Of a stretch of DNA of 64,000 nucleotides, positions 1-8,118 are shown in pieces. Each line of letters starts with the position of its first letter. The first letter of the stretch is position 1. The DNA comes from TH1177 sp042138015 (lineage in GTDB: Archaea; Thermoproteota; Nitrososphaeria; Nitrososphaerales; Nitrososphaeraceae). The DNA is taken from NCBI GenBank assembly GCA_042138015.1, contig JBHIVA010000001.1:1-64000 (forward strand), written 5' to 3'. The notes below the pieces were generated by a model. It was not told the origin of the DNA. It worked only from the letters and a program-made list of their open reading frames with translations, and made no database searches. Both the position numbers and the translations under genes were made by a program.

Positions 1-250
1 ATCAAATTTATGATATTGTTTATCAAGGAAAGTAATAATTTCTAATAATAGATTATTTTCATTTCCATATAATTAACACTTTCATTTTTGAATACGAATC
101 TAATTTAATTTGAATTATGAAAATTTGTAACTATTATTTAAAAAAATATAATTAAATTTTAATTTTGGCTAACAATTTACAAAGACGATTCCCTTTACGG
201 AATACCCACACTATAATACGAATAAGCTAATTACACGCAACGCAAGCTAA

Positions 251-424
251 CCACATAGAAACTTCGGTATCAGTGACGCTGTTTATCCAGAAATACTCAA
301 ATTTCAAAAGAGCATTTAAGACTTCTCTTCAAATGATATAGTGTCGAAAAATTGGATTACATACACTAGTGTATTGCATCCCACCGGATTGTGTTCTACG
401 TATCTTCAAAACATGTGTAGATAG
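251..424 (+). pseudogene. possible decayed protein-coding remnant
   Basis: Read in one frame from about position 251, the DNA gives a protein-like string of about 57 codons, including NFGISDAVYPEILKFQKS and NWITYTSVLHPTGL, broken once by a TAA near 317 and closed by a TAG at 422-424. The composition is more protein-like than the surrounding AT-rich DNA. No family was recognised. It may be a degraded gene fragment or chance. Confidence 0.25.
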
Positions 425-582
425 TATAGTAACTATAACAATCAATAATGATCATTCTTTAACTATAAGAAAATTAGATTTACAAATGCATTATAATAAT
501 CAATAAAAATATGAAAATAATTTCTGTATATTATGTTTTGATACGTTTCAAGTTAAAAATTCAACTCTAGTTTTTGAAGAAT

Positions 583-596
583 TATTTAAATATAAT
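583..596 (+). promoter_or_regulatory. candidate TATA box for small membrane protein
   Basis: TTTAAATATA lies at 585-594, about 27 nt before the TTG start at 612. This spacing fits an archaeal TATA box driving a leaderless transcript that begins at the start codon. Confidence 0.4.
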
Positions 597-611
597 ATCC
601 TATTTTAAGAG

Positions 612-833
612 TTGTTAATTTTGAGAGCTGCTAAAATCATATGCTATTTTTTTGGAATTATTATTATGCTACTAGGTCTATACACCTTATCTACTTCAAT
701 ACCGTCAACAACTTATACTATATACACTTATGAAAGTGTAATATTATCTCTTATTATGGTAGGATTTGGGATTGGAGTAATCTACATAGGGTATCGTTTT
801 AAATATGTATTAATATATAAAGACATATTATAA
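612..833 (+). CDS. small two-helix membrane protein, hypothetical
   Basis: A 73-residue protein of unknown function. Two hydrophobic segments (about residues 8-28 and 42-63) are separated by a short Thr/Tyr/Ser-rich loop, so it should be an integral membrane peptide with both ends on the same side. The start is TTG with no Shine-Dalgarno sequence, but a good TATA-like element sits about 27 nt upstream, as expected for a leaderless archaeal mRNA. It has no close gene neighbours. No family was recognised, and a spurious frame cannot be fully excluded because the DNA here is AT-rich. Confidence 0.45.
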   Translation: MLILRAAKIICYFFGIIIMLLGLYTLSTSIPSTTYTIYTYESVILSLIMVGFGIGVIYIGYRFKYVLIYKDIL

Positions 834-1176
834 GATCGAGATAGAAGTTTCTGAGCTTACATATTGCAATTATCTAATCACCTTTTTTTATAAATTATTA
901 TATCCAGTCAGATGTTGGTTCAGTCAGAGCCTCACTATCTTATGGAGTAAGTTAAGATTGAACCTATCCTGTATAAAAAACGGATCAGTATCCAATAAAG
1001 ATTTTCCTATAGTTAGATCCCTAGATTACATCAATATCAACTATTTTTAAGTTATAAAATGTTTGAAAGTATGGTATGAAAAAATAACAGTGTATTTTCT
1101 TTTTAATTCTTTTTAGTCACAACATATGTATTTTATATTTTCATTTTTATTTTAAAGTACATTTATTTTATTCCAC
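834..1176. other. intergenic region between convergent genes
   Basis: This 343-nt stretch lies between the small membrane protein (plus) and the amidohydrolase (minus). T-rich runs are present, for example near 883-890, and could serve termination on either side. No reading frame, RNA gene or repeat was recognised. Confidence 0.4.
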
Positions 1177-2754
1177 TCATGTGTTATTATCATTTATCGT
1201 TACTGGAAATCTAATAGGCTGACCAGGGTTTGAATCGTGTATAAAGTTAGAATCTTTTACTACAAATTCTCCATTCACAATGACATATGGTATACCAGTA
1301 GTTGGAAGACCATTATCGCCATCAATATAAGTAGAATGATCCGTTACCGTCTTTGGATCAAAAATTGTAATGTCCGCAATTTTTCCTTCCTGAATTCTTC
1401 CTCTCTCATCCATTGCTTCAAGGCCCGTTTTTCCAAGATATTTTGCCGGCAAGTAGCTCATCTGATTTATCACATGCATCAGAGGAATACCATTGTCTCT
1501 AGCTAATTTCAATACCTTTCCGTGTGTTCCTGCAGTACGCGGATGTCCAGAAAATTCTTCGAATGGAGAATCTTCATTTAACAAAGTTTGATTTTTGTTT
1601 ATTCCAATCATCGCATCACTTGCTACTGTTAAACCTGGCGATTTAATCCATTCAAGCACCCATTCTGAAGGTCTTGCATCAAAAACTATTGTACGACCAG
1701 GATCATTCTTTCTAGCATCAATCAATTCTTGCTCTGTATATCGATGTCCCGTTGATGGATCAAAGATGATGCTTGCATTCCTTCCTGCCTTGTGCAAGTT
1801 GACAGGATCTAGAAAATCAGCACCTATGAAAGTAGAAGCTGTTGAATATGGATAGTATTCTCCCCATGCATTTAGACCACGTTCGCGTGCCAATTTAAGT
1901 AATTCTGCAGAAAGATCCCATGCGTCATTATTCATGTGAGCAAATATTAATGGGGCGTTTAAGGCTAATGCATTTGCAATTACTTCTTGTCCACCAAGAA
2001 CAAACTCTGTAGGAGGTGGACTAAGAAGGAATCGAGTATGTATACTAGTTATACGATCGTATTCTCCTGCTAACTTTTGAACTTCAAACATTTCCCTAGC
2101 ATTTACGCCTTCTGTCATGTAACCAACAGGTGACCCAATGCCAACAGCTCCTTCTCTGAGACCTTTATCAAGAATTGCTAAAATTGTATCTAGTTCTTTT
2201 GGTGTTGAAATTTTTGTTGACCAGTGACTTTGATTTTTTGCAGCAATCAATCCAACTGCTTCAAACGCGGTACGAATATCCTGGCTTGTTGTATTATCTA
2301 GAACCTTTAACCTAGCAAATCCATGACCAACAGTGGTCATATAGTTCATTTTTGATCTATTCTCTTTATCACGATAAAATTTGTCAACATCCAATGCACC
2401 TGTTTCTAAATCCCCTCCTGTAGTTACACCGTCAAGTATGCCAAGTTTAGTTCCAAACGGATCTATGGCATGAAAATGAGTATCAATAAATCCAGGAGAT
2501 ACTACAAGTCCAGTTGCATCGATAACCTCTTTGCCACTTATGGTCTTGTTGGTAACAGAGACTATCTTTCCATCTGTTATTCCAACATTTTTGATGTCAT
2601 CAAGCATCGTTTCAGGGTCAATCACTCTTCCGTTTAAAATCGCGATATCAAAAACAGTTTGGCTTGTTATGTTGTTATTTTCAGAGGCGTAAGTATACTG
2701 TAGGCTAAAAAGTATACACATTGTTGAAATTAATGTTAAAATTAAATTATTCAT
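1177..2754 (-). CDS. exported amidohydrolase, D-aminoacylase-like
   Basis: A 525-residue metal-dependent hydrolase of the amidohydrolase superfamily, closest in architecture to N-acyl-D-amino-acid deacylases and dihydroorotase-like enzymes. Residues 1-23 form a signal peptide (hydrophobic core LILTLISTMCILF, Ala-x-x at the end), so it probably acts outside the membrane. Metal-ligand candidates are the HxH of DTHFHAID (H93, H95), H239 in SIHTRF, H273 in FAHMNND and D380 in ASDAMIG. The C-terminal composite strand domain (GKIADITIFDPKTV) is typical of the superfamily. The Cys ligand of classical D-aminoacylases is not apparent; a Glu in DLETG lies in that region. Substrate unknown. It is transcribed alone, flanked by long gaps. 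Confidence 0.8.
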   Translation of the reverse strand: MNNLILTLISTMCILFSLQYTYASENNNITSQTVFDIAILNGRVIDPETMLDDIKNVGITDGKIVSVTNKTISGKEVIDATGLVVSPGFIDTHFHAIDPFGTKLGILDGVTTGGDLETGALDVDKFYRDKENRSKMNYMTTVGHGFARLKVLDNTTSQDIRTAFEAVGLIAAKNQSHWSTKISTPKELDTILAILDKGLREGAVGIGSPVGYMTEGVNAREMFEVQKLAGEYDRITSIHTRFLLSPPPTEFVLGGQEVIANALALNAPLIFAHMNNDAWDLSAELLKLARERGLNAWGEYYPYSTASTFIGADFLDPVNLHKAGRNASIIFDPSTGHRYTEQELIDARKNDPGRTIVFDARPSEWVLEWIKSPGLTVASDAMIGINKNQTLLNEDSPFEEFSGHPRTAGTHGKVLKLARDNGIPLMHVINQMSYLPAKYLGKTGLEAMDERGRIQEGKIADITIFDPKTVTDHSTYIDGDNGLPTTGIPYVIVNGEFVVKDSNFIHDSNPGQPIRFPVTINDNNT

Positions 2755-3471
2755 TATACCAAATCTTATTTAGATTCAATAGGGAATCTATATAAATTAT
2801 ATCATCATTTATTTTATAAAAACTCTGCAAAGCATACAACTCAATTGATTACCTAAAACAAGATAAAAATTGATTTTCAGATTAATTATTATTCGTAAAA
2901 AAATTACTACCATTAGTTTTACTTATTATTTACAGTTGCTTTGTTGCATAACTATGAAAATCGATAATATAATATAAAATTTTGACAGGAACTAATTAAC
3001 AGAATGTATTCCATATATAAATATAAAATCATATTTTTAATCAAATTTAACGAAAATCATAGTTGTGAAACAAAGGATTTACAGTCATAAATTGTTAATC
3101 TAATATGTATGTAACAATTCAAAACATAAAAATCAAAACAATTCTAAACAAAATAAAATTCAATAAAACAATTTTTAGTAAAAATATAATTCTAATTAAA
3201 TGGTTAACTAAGGAGTGTCATTTAGAGTTTAATCCGAAAAAGGATTAGCATACTACCTCAAATCTTATAATAAAGAACGAGAGTCGAATAAAAGATAAAC
3301 CAGTCAATTACAACAACTAACTCATCTTGGACAATAGAATAATTGATCTCATCTTAGAGAGTTATATTACTTCTTAATATAGATCTTTAACAATAAATTA
3401 GAATGATCTTTTATACATAAAACTAAGTCAAAATTTGATGATTTTTAAAAGTAATAGAGCTTTATGATACG
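2755..3471. other. long AT-rich gap
   Basis: About 717 nt upstream of the amidohydrolase and downstream of the winged-helix gene. A small hairpin (AATCC/GGATT, 3231-3246) and a short protein-like run, SEKGLAYYLKSYNKERESN, just after it are the only structures seen. Neither is enough to call a gene. Confidence 0.4.
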
Positions 3472-3765
3472 TTAAATAGTCAAATGAAATTGATCTTCCA
3501 TATCTCCTTCCAATATACTCGGAAGCATTTGTTTCAATTTTTCAAAGTTTATGAGAAATTTATTTCCGCTTTCTGTGATCGTGTAATATCTTTTTTCACT
3601 GTTTATTACCTCTTTTATTAAACCACACTTTAATAGAAACTGGATGTAAAGTTTACATTGATCATTACTAAGCATTGCCTTGTACATAATTTTTGTACGA
3701 GTTTCCATTCTTATACAAGACGATAAGATAGCTGCGATAACTTCATATCTGCTCCGGTTTTTCAT
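3472..3765 (-). CDS. small winged-helix DNA-binding protein
   Basis: A 97-residue protein with the pattern of the archaeal stand-alone winged-helix family (HTH_45-like): RSRYEVIAAIL as helix 1, TKIMYKAMLSNDQCKLYIQF as the helix-turn-helix region (about 24-43), LLKCGLI, and the wing RYYTITESGNKFL (about 59-71). Such proteins are numerous in Nitrososphaeria and are assumed to be transcription regulators; the target cannot be told from sequence. It is a single gene bordered by gaps on both sides. The ATG start at 3765 fits the usual N-terminus of the family. Confidence 0.75.
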   Translation of the reverse strand: MKNRSRYEVIAAILSSCIRMETRTKIMYKAMLSNDQCKLYIQFLLKCGLIKEVINSEKRYYTITESGNKFLINFEKLKQMLPSILEGDMEDQFHLTI

Positions 3766-4016
3766 CTTTTATTAATAGAGTTGATAATTAATATAACAGG
3801 TATGATACTATTAAATAGAAGATTATCTTACTTAAATATTAAAAATAAAGTTCTTTTCATAATTCTTATTGCATTTGTATAAAAAAATCAATTATACAAA
3901 TAATAATATGATTTTTTCGTGATTTTTCATTCTTTGAATAGGTGATATTTAAGTTCAGCTAATTGATGTTATGACACTGTATTGCCATTATGATAATGGT
4001 AACAATAGGCTCAAAC

Positions 4017-4589
4017 TTAATCCTCGCATTGTATACTATCATACCATGGTATAAATTTCTCTAAGGCGATCTTTCGATGAGAGTATTTGTTTTTTTCTTC
4101 TTTTACATACATTTTTCCCATAGATATATACGATTTTTCTGGAATGAAAATTGGATCAAAACCCCAACCTCCATCAGAAATTTTCGTAGAAATTCTTCCG
4201 TTAACTTCTCCATTGAAGAGTTTTAGATGAGTTCCATCATTATAGACAAAAATTGATTTAAAAAAAGCTGTACGTTCAGTTTTCCGCTTCATTAATTGTA
4301 AAATTCCTTTGTTTCCAATGGTATTGTAAATAAAAGATGAATAAGGTCCAGGAAAACCATTTAATGAATTTATAAATAATCCATCATCTTCTATTAAGAT
4401 AGGTACTTTAGCATTATTATATGCTGATTTTGCTTTCTCAAGAGCAATCACCTCTATATCATTGGATTGTATCTCTGTGATTGCAAATTTGTAAAAATTT
4501 AACCTAGATCCTCGTAATCTATCCTTCAATATTGATTTCACCTCCAAAAATTTATTAATATTACTACTAACAAAAAATAACAATAACAT
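4017..4589 (-). CDS. XTP/dITP diphosphatase (RdgB/HAM1)
   Basis: A 190-residue house-cleaning pyrophosphatase that hydrolyses non-canonical purine triphosphates (dITP, XTP) to monophosphates and so keeps deaminated bases out of DNA and RNA. Family motifs are all visible: the N-terminal FVSSNINKFLEV, the acidic EDDGLFINSLNGFPGPYSS (about residues 67-85), GGWGFDPIFIPE and the C-terminal SHRKIALEKF. The length is normal. It lies downstream of bud32 on the same strand after a gap of about 100 nt, as the KEOPS genes and this enzyme often cluster in archaea. The ATG start at 4589 is close to the conserved first strand. Confidence 0.9.
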   Translation of the reverse strand: MLLLFFVSSNINKFLEVKSILKDRLRGSRLNFYKFAITEIQSNDIEVIALEKAKSAYNNAKVPILIEDDGLFINSLNGFPGPYSSFIYNTIGNKGILQLMKRKTERTAFFKSIFVYNDGTHLKLFNGEVNGRISTKISDGGWGFDPIFIPEKSYISMGKMYVKEEKNKYSHRKIALEKFIPWYDSIQCED

Positions 4590-4687
4590 TTAATTCTATG
4601 AAAAAATAAAATAATAAAAATATTTCTACAAAATCCTAAAATCTTAGGATTGCAATTATAATTTATGATAAGTTTTATCTTTATTAA

Positions 4688-5293
4688 TTATGCATATCTC
4701 CCTCTTTTCTCAATTTCTCCAACTATATTCAAAATTTTAATTACATCATTTTTTGTGTTGCTTGAATATCCTATTATGAAACTATCATACGCTTCCTTAC
4801 AAATATCTATATGAGCGCTGTTCAAAACTTCTTTAAATACTCTCAGGTCTACTGCTTTATCTTCTATCCTCTCAGAAAAAAAAGATAATCCAAAATCTAT
4901 TAAAAACAAGAAATTATCTTTTTTTATAAAATTTGAGGTGGTTAAATCGCCATGTATGATATTATTGTTATGTAAGAGAGAAACGTATCGTCCTATTTCA
5001 AGAGCCAAGTTAGTTGACAAAATATCCTTTACGTTATCACCTAGAATGTATTCCATTATTATTTCTGCTCGTACAGGATCCATAAAGTACAGAAAAGGTG
5101 TATTAATACCAAATCTCTTAACATTACTTAACATAATAGCTTCATGTACGGTTCTTTTCTTTCGAATGTTATCATCAAGATATTTGTTACGGTATAGTTT
5201 TGCATTTCTTAACTTCGATATTGCCTCTTTACCGTACCAAGAAATTAAATAGATATCTGCTTCTGCACCTTTTTTAATAAGTTTTTGCTGCAA
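4688..5293 (-). CDS. bud32: KEOPS kinase/ATPase Bud32
   Basis: The small atypical protein kinase of the KEOPS complex, which with Kae1 transfers threonylcarbamoyl to A37 of ANN-decoding tRNAs (t6A). Visible features: the nucleotide-binding start KLIKKGAEADIYL, the invariant Lys in AISKLR, Glu in EAIMLS, the catalytic HGDLTTSNF and the Mg-binding DFGLSFFS. There is no activation loop, as usual for Bud32. A longer frame would start at 5344 but would overlap the divergent gene at 5326. TTG at 5293 has a TATA-like element (TTTTATAAT on the minus strand, 5315-5324) at leaderless spacing; GTG at 5308 is an alternative. It is a separate polypeptide, not fused to Kae1. Confidence 0.88.
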   Translation of the reverse strand: MQQKLIKKGAEADIYLISWYGKEAISKLRNAKLYRNKYLDDNIRKKRTVHEAIMLSNVKRFGINTPFLYFMDPVRAEIIMEYILGDNVKDILSTNLALEIGRYVSLLHNNNIIHGDLTTSNFIKKDNFLFLIDFGLSFFSERIEDKAVDLRVFKEVLNSAHIDICKEAYDSFIIGYSSNTKNDVIKILNIVGEIEKRGRYA

Positions 5294-5325
5294 TAATAAT
5301 ATAGCCACTAAATTATTATAAAAGC

Positions 5326-5658
5326 ATGAGCTCAGTAGAACCACACCAAGGAGAGAAATTAGTATTACAGGAAGATTGTGCAGAAGATAAATTTAAGAAT
5401 GGTATACTTACTCTTACTAATCAGAGAATTATTTTTGAAAAAACAGAAGGAACACTTGCTACTCTGTCTAAGAAACCTGGAGAATTACTATTAGACATAC
5501 CATTAGATCAGATTTCTCTATGTAAAGCTGAAGGATTCTTAATAAAAAAAGTAGTAATAACTACAAAACAAAATGAAATATATAAATTCGGAGTTTTCAA
5601 TAATTCAAAATGGGTAAAAGAGATAGACAAGGTTCGTGCAAGTAGGAATCATGAGTGA
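5326..5658 (+). CDS. GRAM/PH-like domain protein
   Basis: A 110-residue single-domain protein resembling bacterial and archaeal PH/GRAM-like modules: a glycine-led hairpin followed by GILTLTNQRIIFEK (about residues 26-39), then alternating strands LLLDIPLDQISLCKAEGF and KKVVITTKQNEIYKFGVF, and a C-terminal helix (NSKWVKEIDKVRAS). Such domains bind lipids or proteins; nothing here fixes the ligand. It is transcribed divergently from bud32, with only 32 nt between the chosen starts, and convergently with kae1. No signal peptide or membrane helix is present. The family call rests on fold-like pattern only. Confidence 0.65.
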   Translation: MSSVEPHQGEKLVLQEDCAEDKFKNGILTLTNQRIIFEKTEGTLATLSKKPGELLLDIPLDQISLCKAEGFLIKKVVITTKQNEIYKFGVFNNSKWVKEIDKVRASRNHE

Positions 5659-5720
5659 TATGTATTCCCATTAAACAAATATTATACAAGATTAATAAAA
5701 TAAAATAAAATAAAAAAAAT

Positions 5721-6758
5721 TTAAGATCTCCAATTTACATCCACTGAATCCAATCTCCATGATTGATTTATAAACGAATTTTCGATTTCAATATTTCTGT
5801 GATTCGAATGATAATCACATAAACCAGTCCAAGCTATCTGTGAACCATTATCTCCAGAATAAATTATAGGACACGAATATAATTTTGTATCTTGTCTCTT
5901 GGATGCCTGTTCTAACATATCTACAAGGCGTCTATTAGCCGAAACACCTCCAACAATTAGTAGTTCTTTTTTTTGGGTAAATGATAATGCTCTTTCGACC
6001 ACCTCGGTTAACATAGCAAATGAGGTTTCTTGTAACGAGAAACACACATTGTACTTGTCAAATCCTTTTTTTATAAGTGACTTAGAAGCAGTTAAAATAC
6101 CAGAAAAAGAAACATCATTGCCTTTTACAATATATGGTAATGGTATATATTCATGTGATGAATTTATTGCTAATTCTTCAATTTTGTTTCCACATGGTGA
6201 AGAAAGATCAATATATCTACCAAACTGATCTAATAACTGACCTATTGTTATGTCTAACGTTTCTCCAAATACTCTCCACCGTCTATTTGAAAAAGCGAGA
6301 ATCATTGTATGTCCCCCAGAGACCAGCAAAACTAGCGGATCACTACATCCGGTGAGCATTATTCCTAATTCAACATGACCAAGAGCATGATTAACAGGAA
6401 TGAGGGGTTTTCCATAAAAGGATGAAAGTGCTCTTGCAATTACTGCCCCTACTCTAAGACACGGACCTAATCCCGGACCTGCTGCATATGAAATAATATC
6501 TAATGTTTTTGGAACTAAATTTGCTGATTTTAAACATTTTCTGAGAATTTCAGGAGATTTATCCATATGATGTCTGGATGCTTCTCTGGGATGAATCCCA
6601 GAACCTGAAGGAGCTTTATACACACTTCTCTCCTCTGAAAGAATTTTTCCTTTTCCTTCAATTATGTTATATTCTATAATTGAACAGCTGAATGTGTGTG
6701 CAGTGCTCTCTATTCCTAAGCCAAACATACACGTAAGATCATTAAATGATTCATCCAT
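5721..6758 (-). CDS. kae1: tRNA threonylcarbamoyltransferase Kae1
   Basis: The catalytic KEOPS subunit (345 residues, ASKHA fold) that makes t6A37 from threonylcarbamoyl-AMP. Motifs: the first phosphate loop GLGIESTAHTFSC, the metal-binding HHMDKSPEIL and HALGHVELG, VSGGHTM, DQFGRYIDLSSPCG, and the C-terminal GGVSANRRL and SGDNGSQIAWTGL. Its ATG lies two bases after the ychF stop and is preceded by GGGG at suitable spacing, so the two genes are co-transcribed. An inner ATG (Met11) is an alternative start. Bud32 is about 430 nt downstream on the same strand, with the GRAM gene between them; the YrdC enzyme that supplies the substrate is at 55.1-55.7 kb. Confidence 0.93.
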   Translation of the reverse strand: MDESFNDLTCMFGLGIESTAHTFSCSIIEYNIIEGKGKILSEERSVYKAPSGSGIHPREASRHHMDKSPEILRKCLKSANLVPKTLDIISYAAGPGLGPCLRVGAVIARALSSFYGKPLIPVNHALGHVELGIMLTGCSDPLVLLVSGGHTMILAFSNRRWRVFGETLDITIGQLLDQFGRYIDLSSPCGNKIEELAINSSHEYIPLPYIVKGNDVSFSGILTASKSLIKKGFDKYNVCFSLQETSFAMLTEVVERALSFTQKKELLIVGGVSANRRLVDMLEQASKRQDTKLYSCPIIYSGDNGSQIAWTGLCDYHSNHRNIEIENSFINQSWRLDSVDVNWRS

Positions 6759-6760
6759 AA

Positions 6761-7963
6761 TTAACCCCTTGCAGTAGTAGATATTACTTTAATAATGTCA
6801 TTATCTTTTAATATATAATCAGCTCCAATTCTTTGTTTAGATCTAACATCTATTGCAAACATAAATCCTTTTGCTAAGTCTACATGTATATGCTCGGCAA
6901 GATCTTTTGCAGTAGATCCTTTTGGAATAAGTAAAGAACTAGGTAATACGTTTCCATTTTTATCACATAATTTAAGATCGTCTTCTACTGGATAAACTAC
7001 TATCAAATTCATTAGGTCAAAGCATATGGTATTAATCGCATTTTGTACTCCGGTAGAACCATGTTCATTTAATATATTCTGAATAATGGATATAGCTTTT
7101 TGCTGTTGTTCAGTAAAATTCTGTTTTCTAATCGTAAATTTATTATCGCCTGGTAAATAGTACCATAATCCATTTTTCATCCCCTTTCTTAAAACCAATT
7201 CTGCCTCTGATGCACAGGGAATAATTATATGGTTGGTTTTTTTTTGTATTATATTTAAATTCTGTTTAGATGACTTAAGATCTATTTTATTGGCAACTAT
7301 AATCAAAGGCTTAGAATTTTCTCTGACCAATTTAACAAAATTTAATATTTCTTCTTGAGTCCATTGTTCTGGATTTTTATTTTTCAAGTTCAATTCAACT
7401 AAACATTTTAAAACAATTTCAAGATGGATAGACAAACCAGATAGTCTCTTAGTTAAAATTTGTTCGATTCTTATTTTTTGGCTGGACATATCTTTTGAAA
7501 TCTTACTCCAATCTCTACTTACAATTGCCAACAACCATTTATCAAATTCATCTTCTACAAATTTTATATCATATAGAGGATCACCTGTTGACTGAGATAC
7601 CATATGACCTTCAGCATCAGTACTCCCTGAAATATCAACAATATGAATTAGTGAATCAGCTTGCCTGGCATCATCAAGAAATTTGTTACCTAGTCCCTTC
7701 CCAAGGTGTGCACCTGGAACTAATCCCGCAACATCAATCAATCTTACAGGAATAAATCTATTTCCATCAATACACATTGAATGTTCTGGGTTGTCTTGAA
7801 CCCCAAACTCTTTACAAACACATTTTTTTCTTACGTAACTTATACCAATATTTGGTTGAACAGTAGTAAAAGGATAGTTTGCAGAAGGAACAGCTTGATC
7901 TGTTGCAGCATTAAAAAAAGTCGACTTACCAACATTAGCCTTGCCTATTATTCCTATTAACAT
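6761..7963 (-). CDS. YchF/Obg-like GTPase with TGS domain
   Basis: A 400-residue P-loop GTPase of the archaeal YchF (MJ1332-like) group, associated with ribosome function. G1 is GKANVGKST (residues 7-15), G2 lies around the Thr of NYPFTTVQPN, G3 is DVAGLVPGAHLGKGLG, G4 is NKID, and the C-terminal TGS domain (GSTAKDLAEHIHVDLAKGF) ends the protein. It differs from bacterial YchF by the cysteine-containing KKCVCKEFG insertion after the first strands. It is the first gene of the pair with kae1. The upstream gap of about 155 nt is shared with the divergent PurF-like gene. The ATG start directly precedes the first strand LIGIIG. Confidence 0.9.
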   Translation of the reverse strand: MLIGIIGKANVGKSTFFNAATDQAVPSANYPFTTVQPNIGISYVRKKCVCKEFGVQDNPEHSMCIDGNRFIPVRLIDVAGLVPGAHLGKGLGNKFLDDARQADSLIHIVDISGSTDAEGHMVSQSTGDPLYDIKFVEDEFDKWLLAIVSRDWSKISKDMSSQKIRIEQILTKRLSGLSIHLEIVLKCLVELNLKNKNPEQWTQEEILNFVKLVRENSKPLIIVANKIDLKSSKQNLNIIQKKTNHIIIPCASEAELVLRKGMKNGLWYYLPGDNKFTIRKQNFTEQQQKAISIIQNILNEHGSTGVQNAINTICFDLMNLIVVYPVEDDLKLCDKNGNVLPSSLLIPKGSTAKDLAEHIHVDLAKGFMFAIDVRSKQRIGADYILKDNDIIKVISTTARG

Positions 7964-8079
7964 ATTATATTAGTAATACATATCGGACCACTTTTTTATT
8001 TTGCTAATGGTAAACCTAACTCATTCAATTTTTATCAATTTATAATAAATTCATAATGTGGGATCAAATACGATTAAAT

Positions 8080-8093
8080 CATTTTTATATATT
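8080..8093 (+). promoter_or_regulatory. candidate TATA box of PurF-like gene
   Basis: TTTTTATATA at 8082-8091 lies about 30 nt before the TTG start at 8119, consistent with an archaeal core promoter and a very short leader. Confidence 0.35.
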
Positions 8094-8118
8094 TTAACCT
8101 ATTACATATAACGAGTAT

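Larger units (their letters stand above)
1..611. other. gene-poor AT-rich stretch
   Basis: No intact gene is seen. It holds one possible decayed reading frame (251-424) and the candidate promoter of the small membrane protein near its right end; both are listed separately. The remainder is low-complexity AT-rich sequence. Confidence 0.5.

Noticed and set aside
1595..1855. 86-residue plus-strand frame inside the amidohydrolase gene
   Set aside because: Antisense shadow of a clearly recognisable gene.
3231..3246. Hairpin AATCC-GAAAAA-GGATT
   Set aside because: Only five base pairs in AT-rich DNA and not placed after a gene; too weak to call a terminator or RNA.
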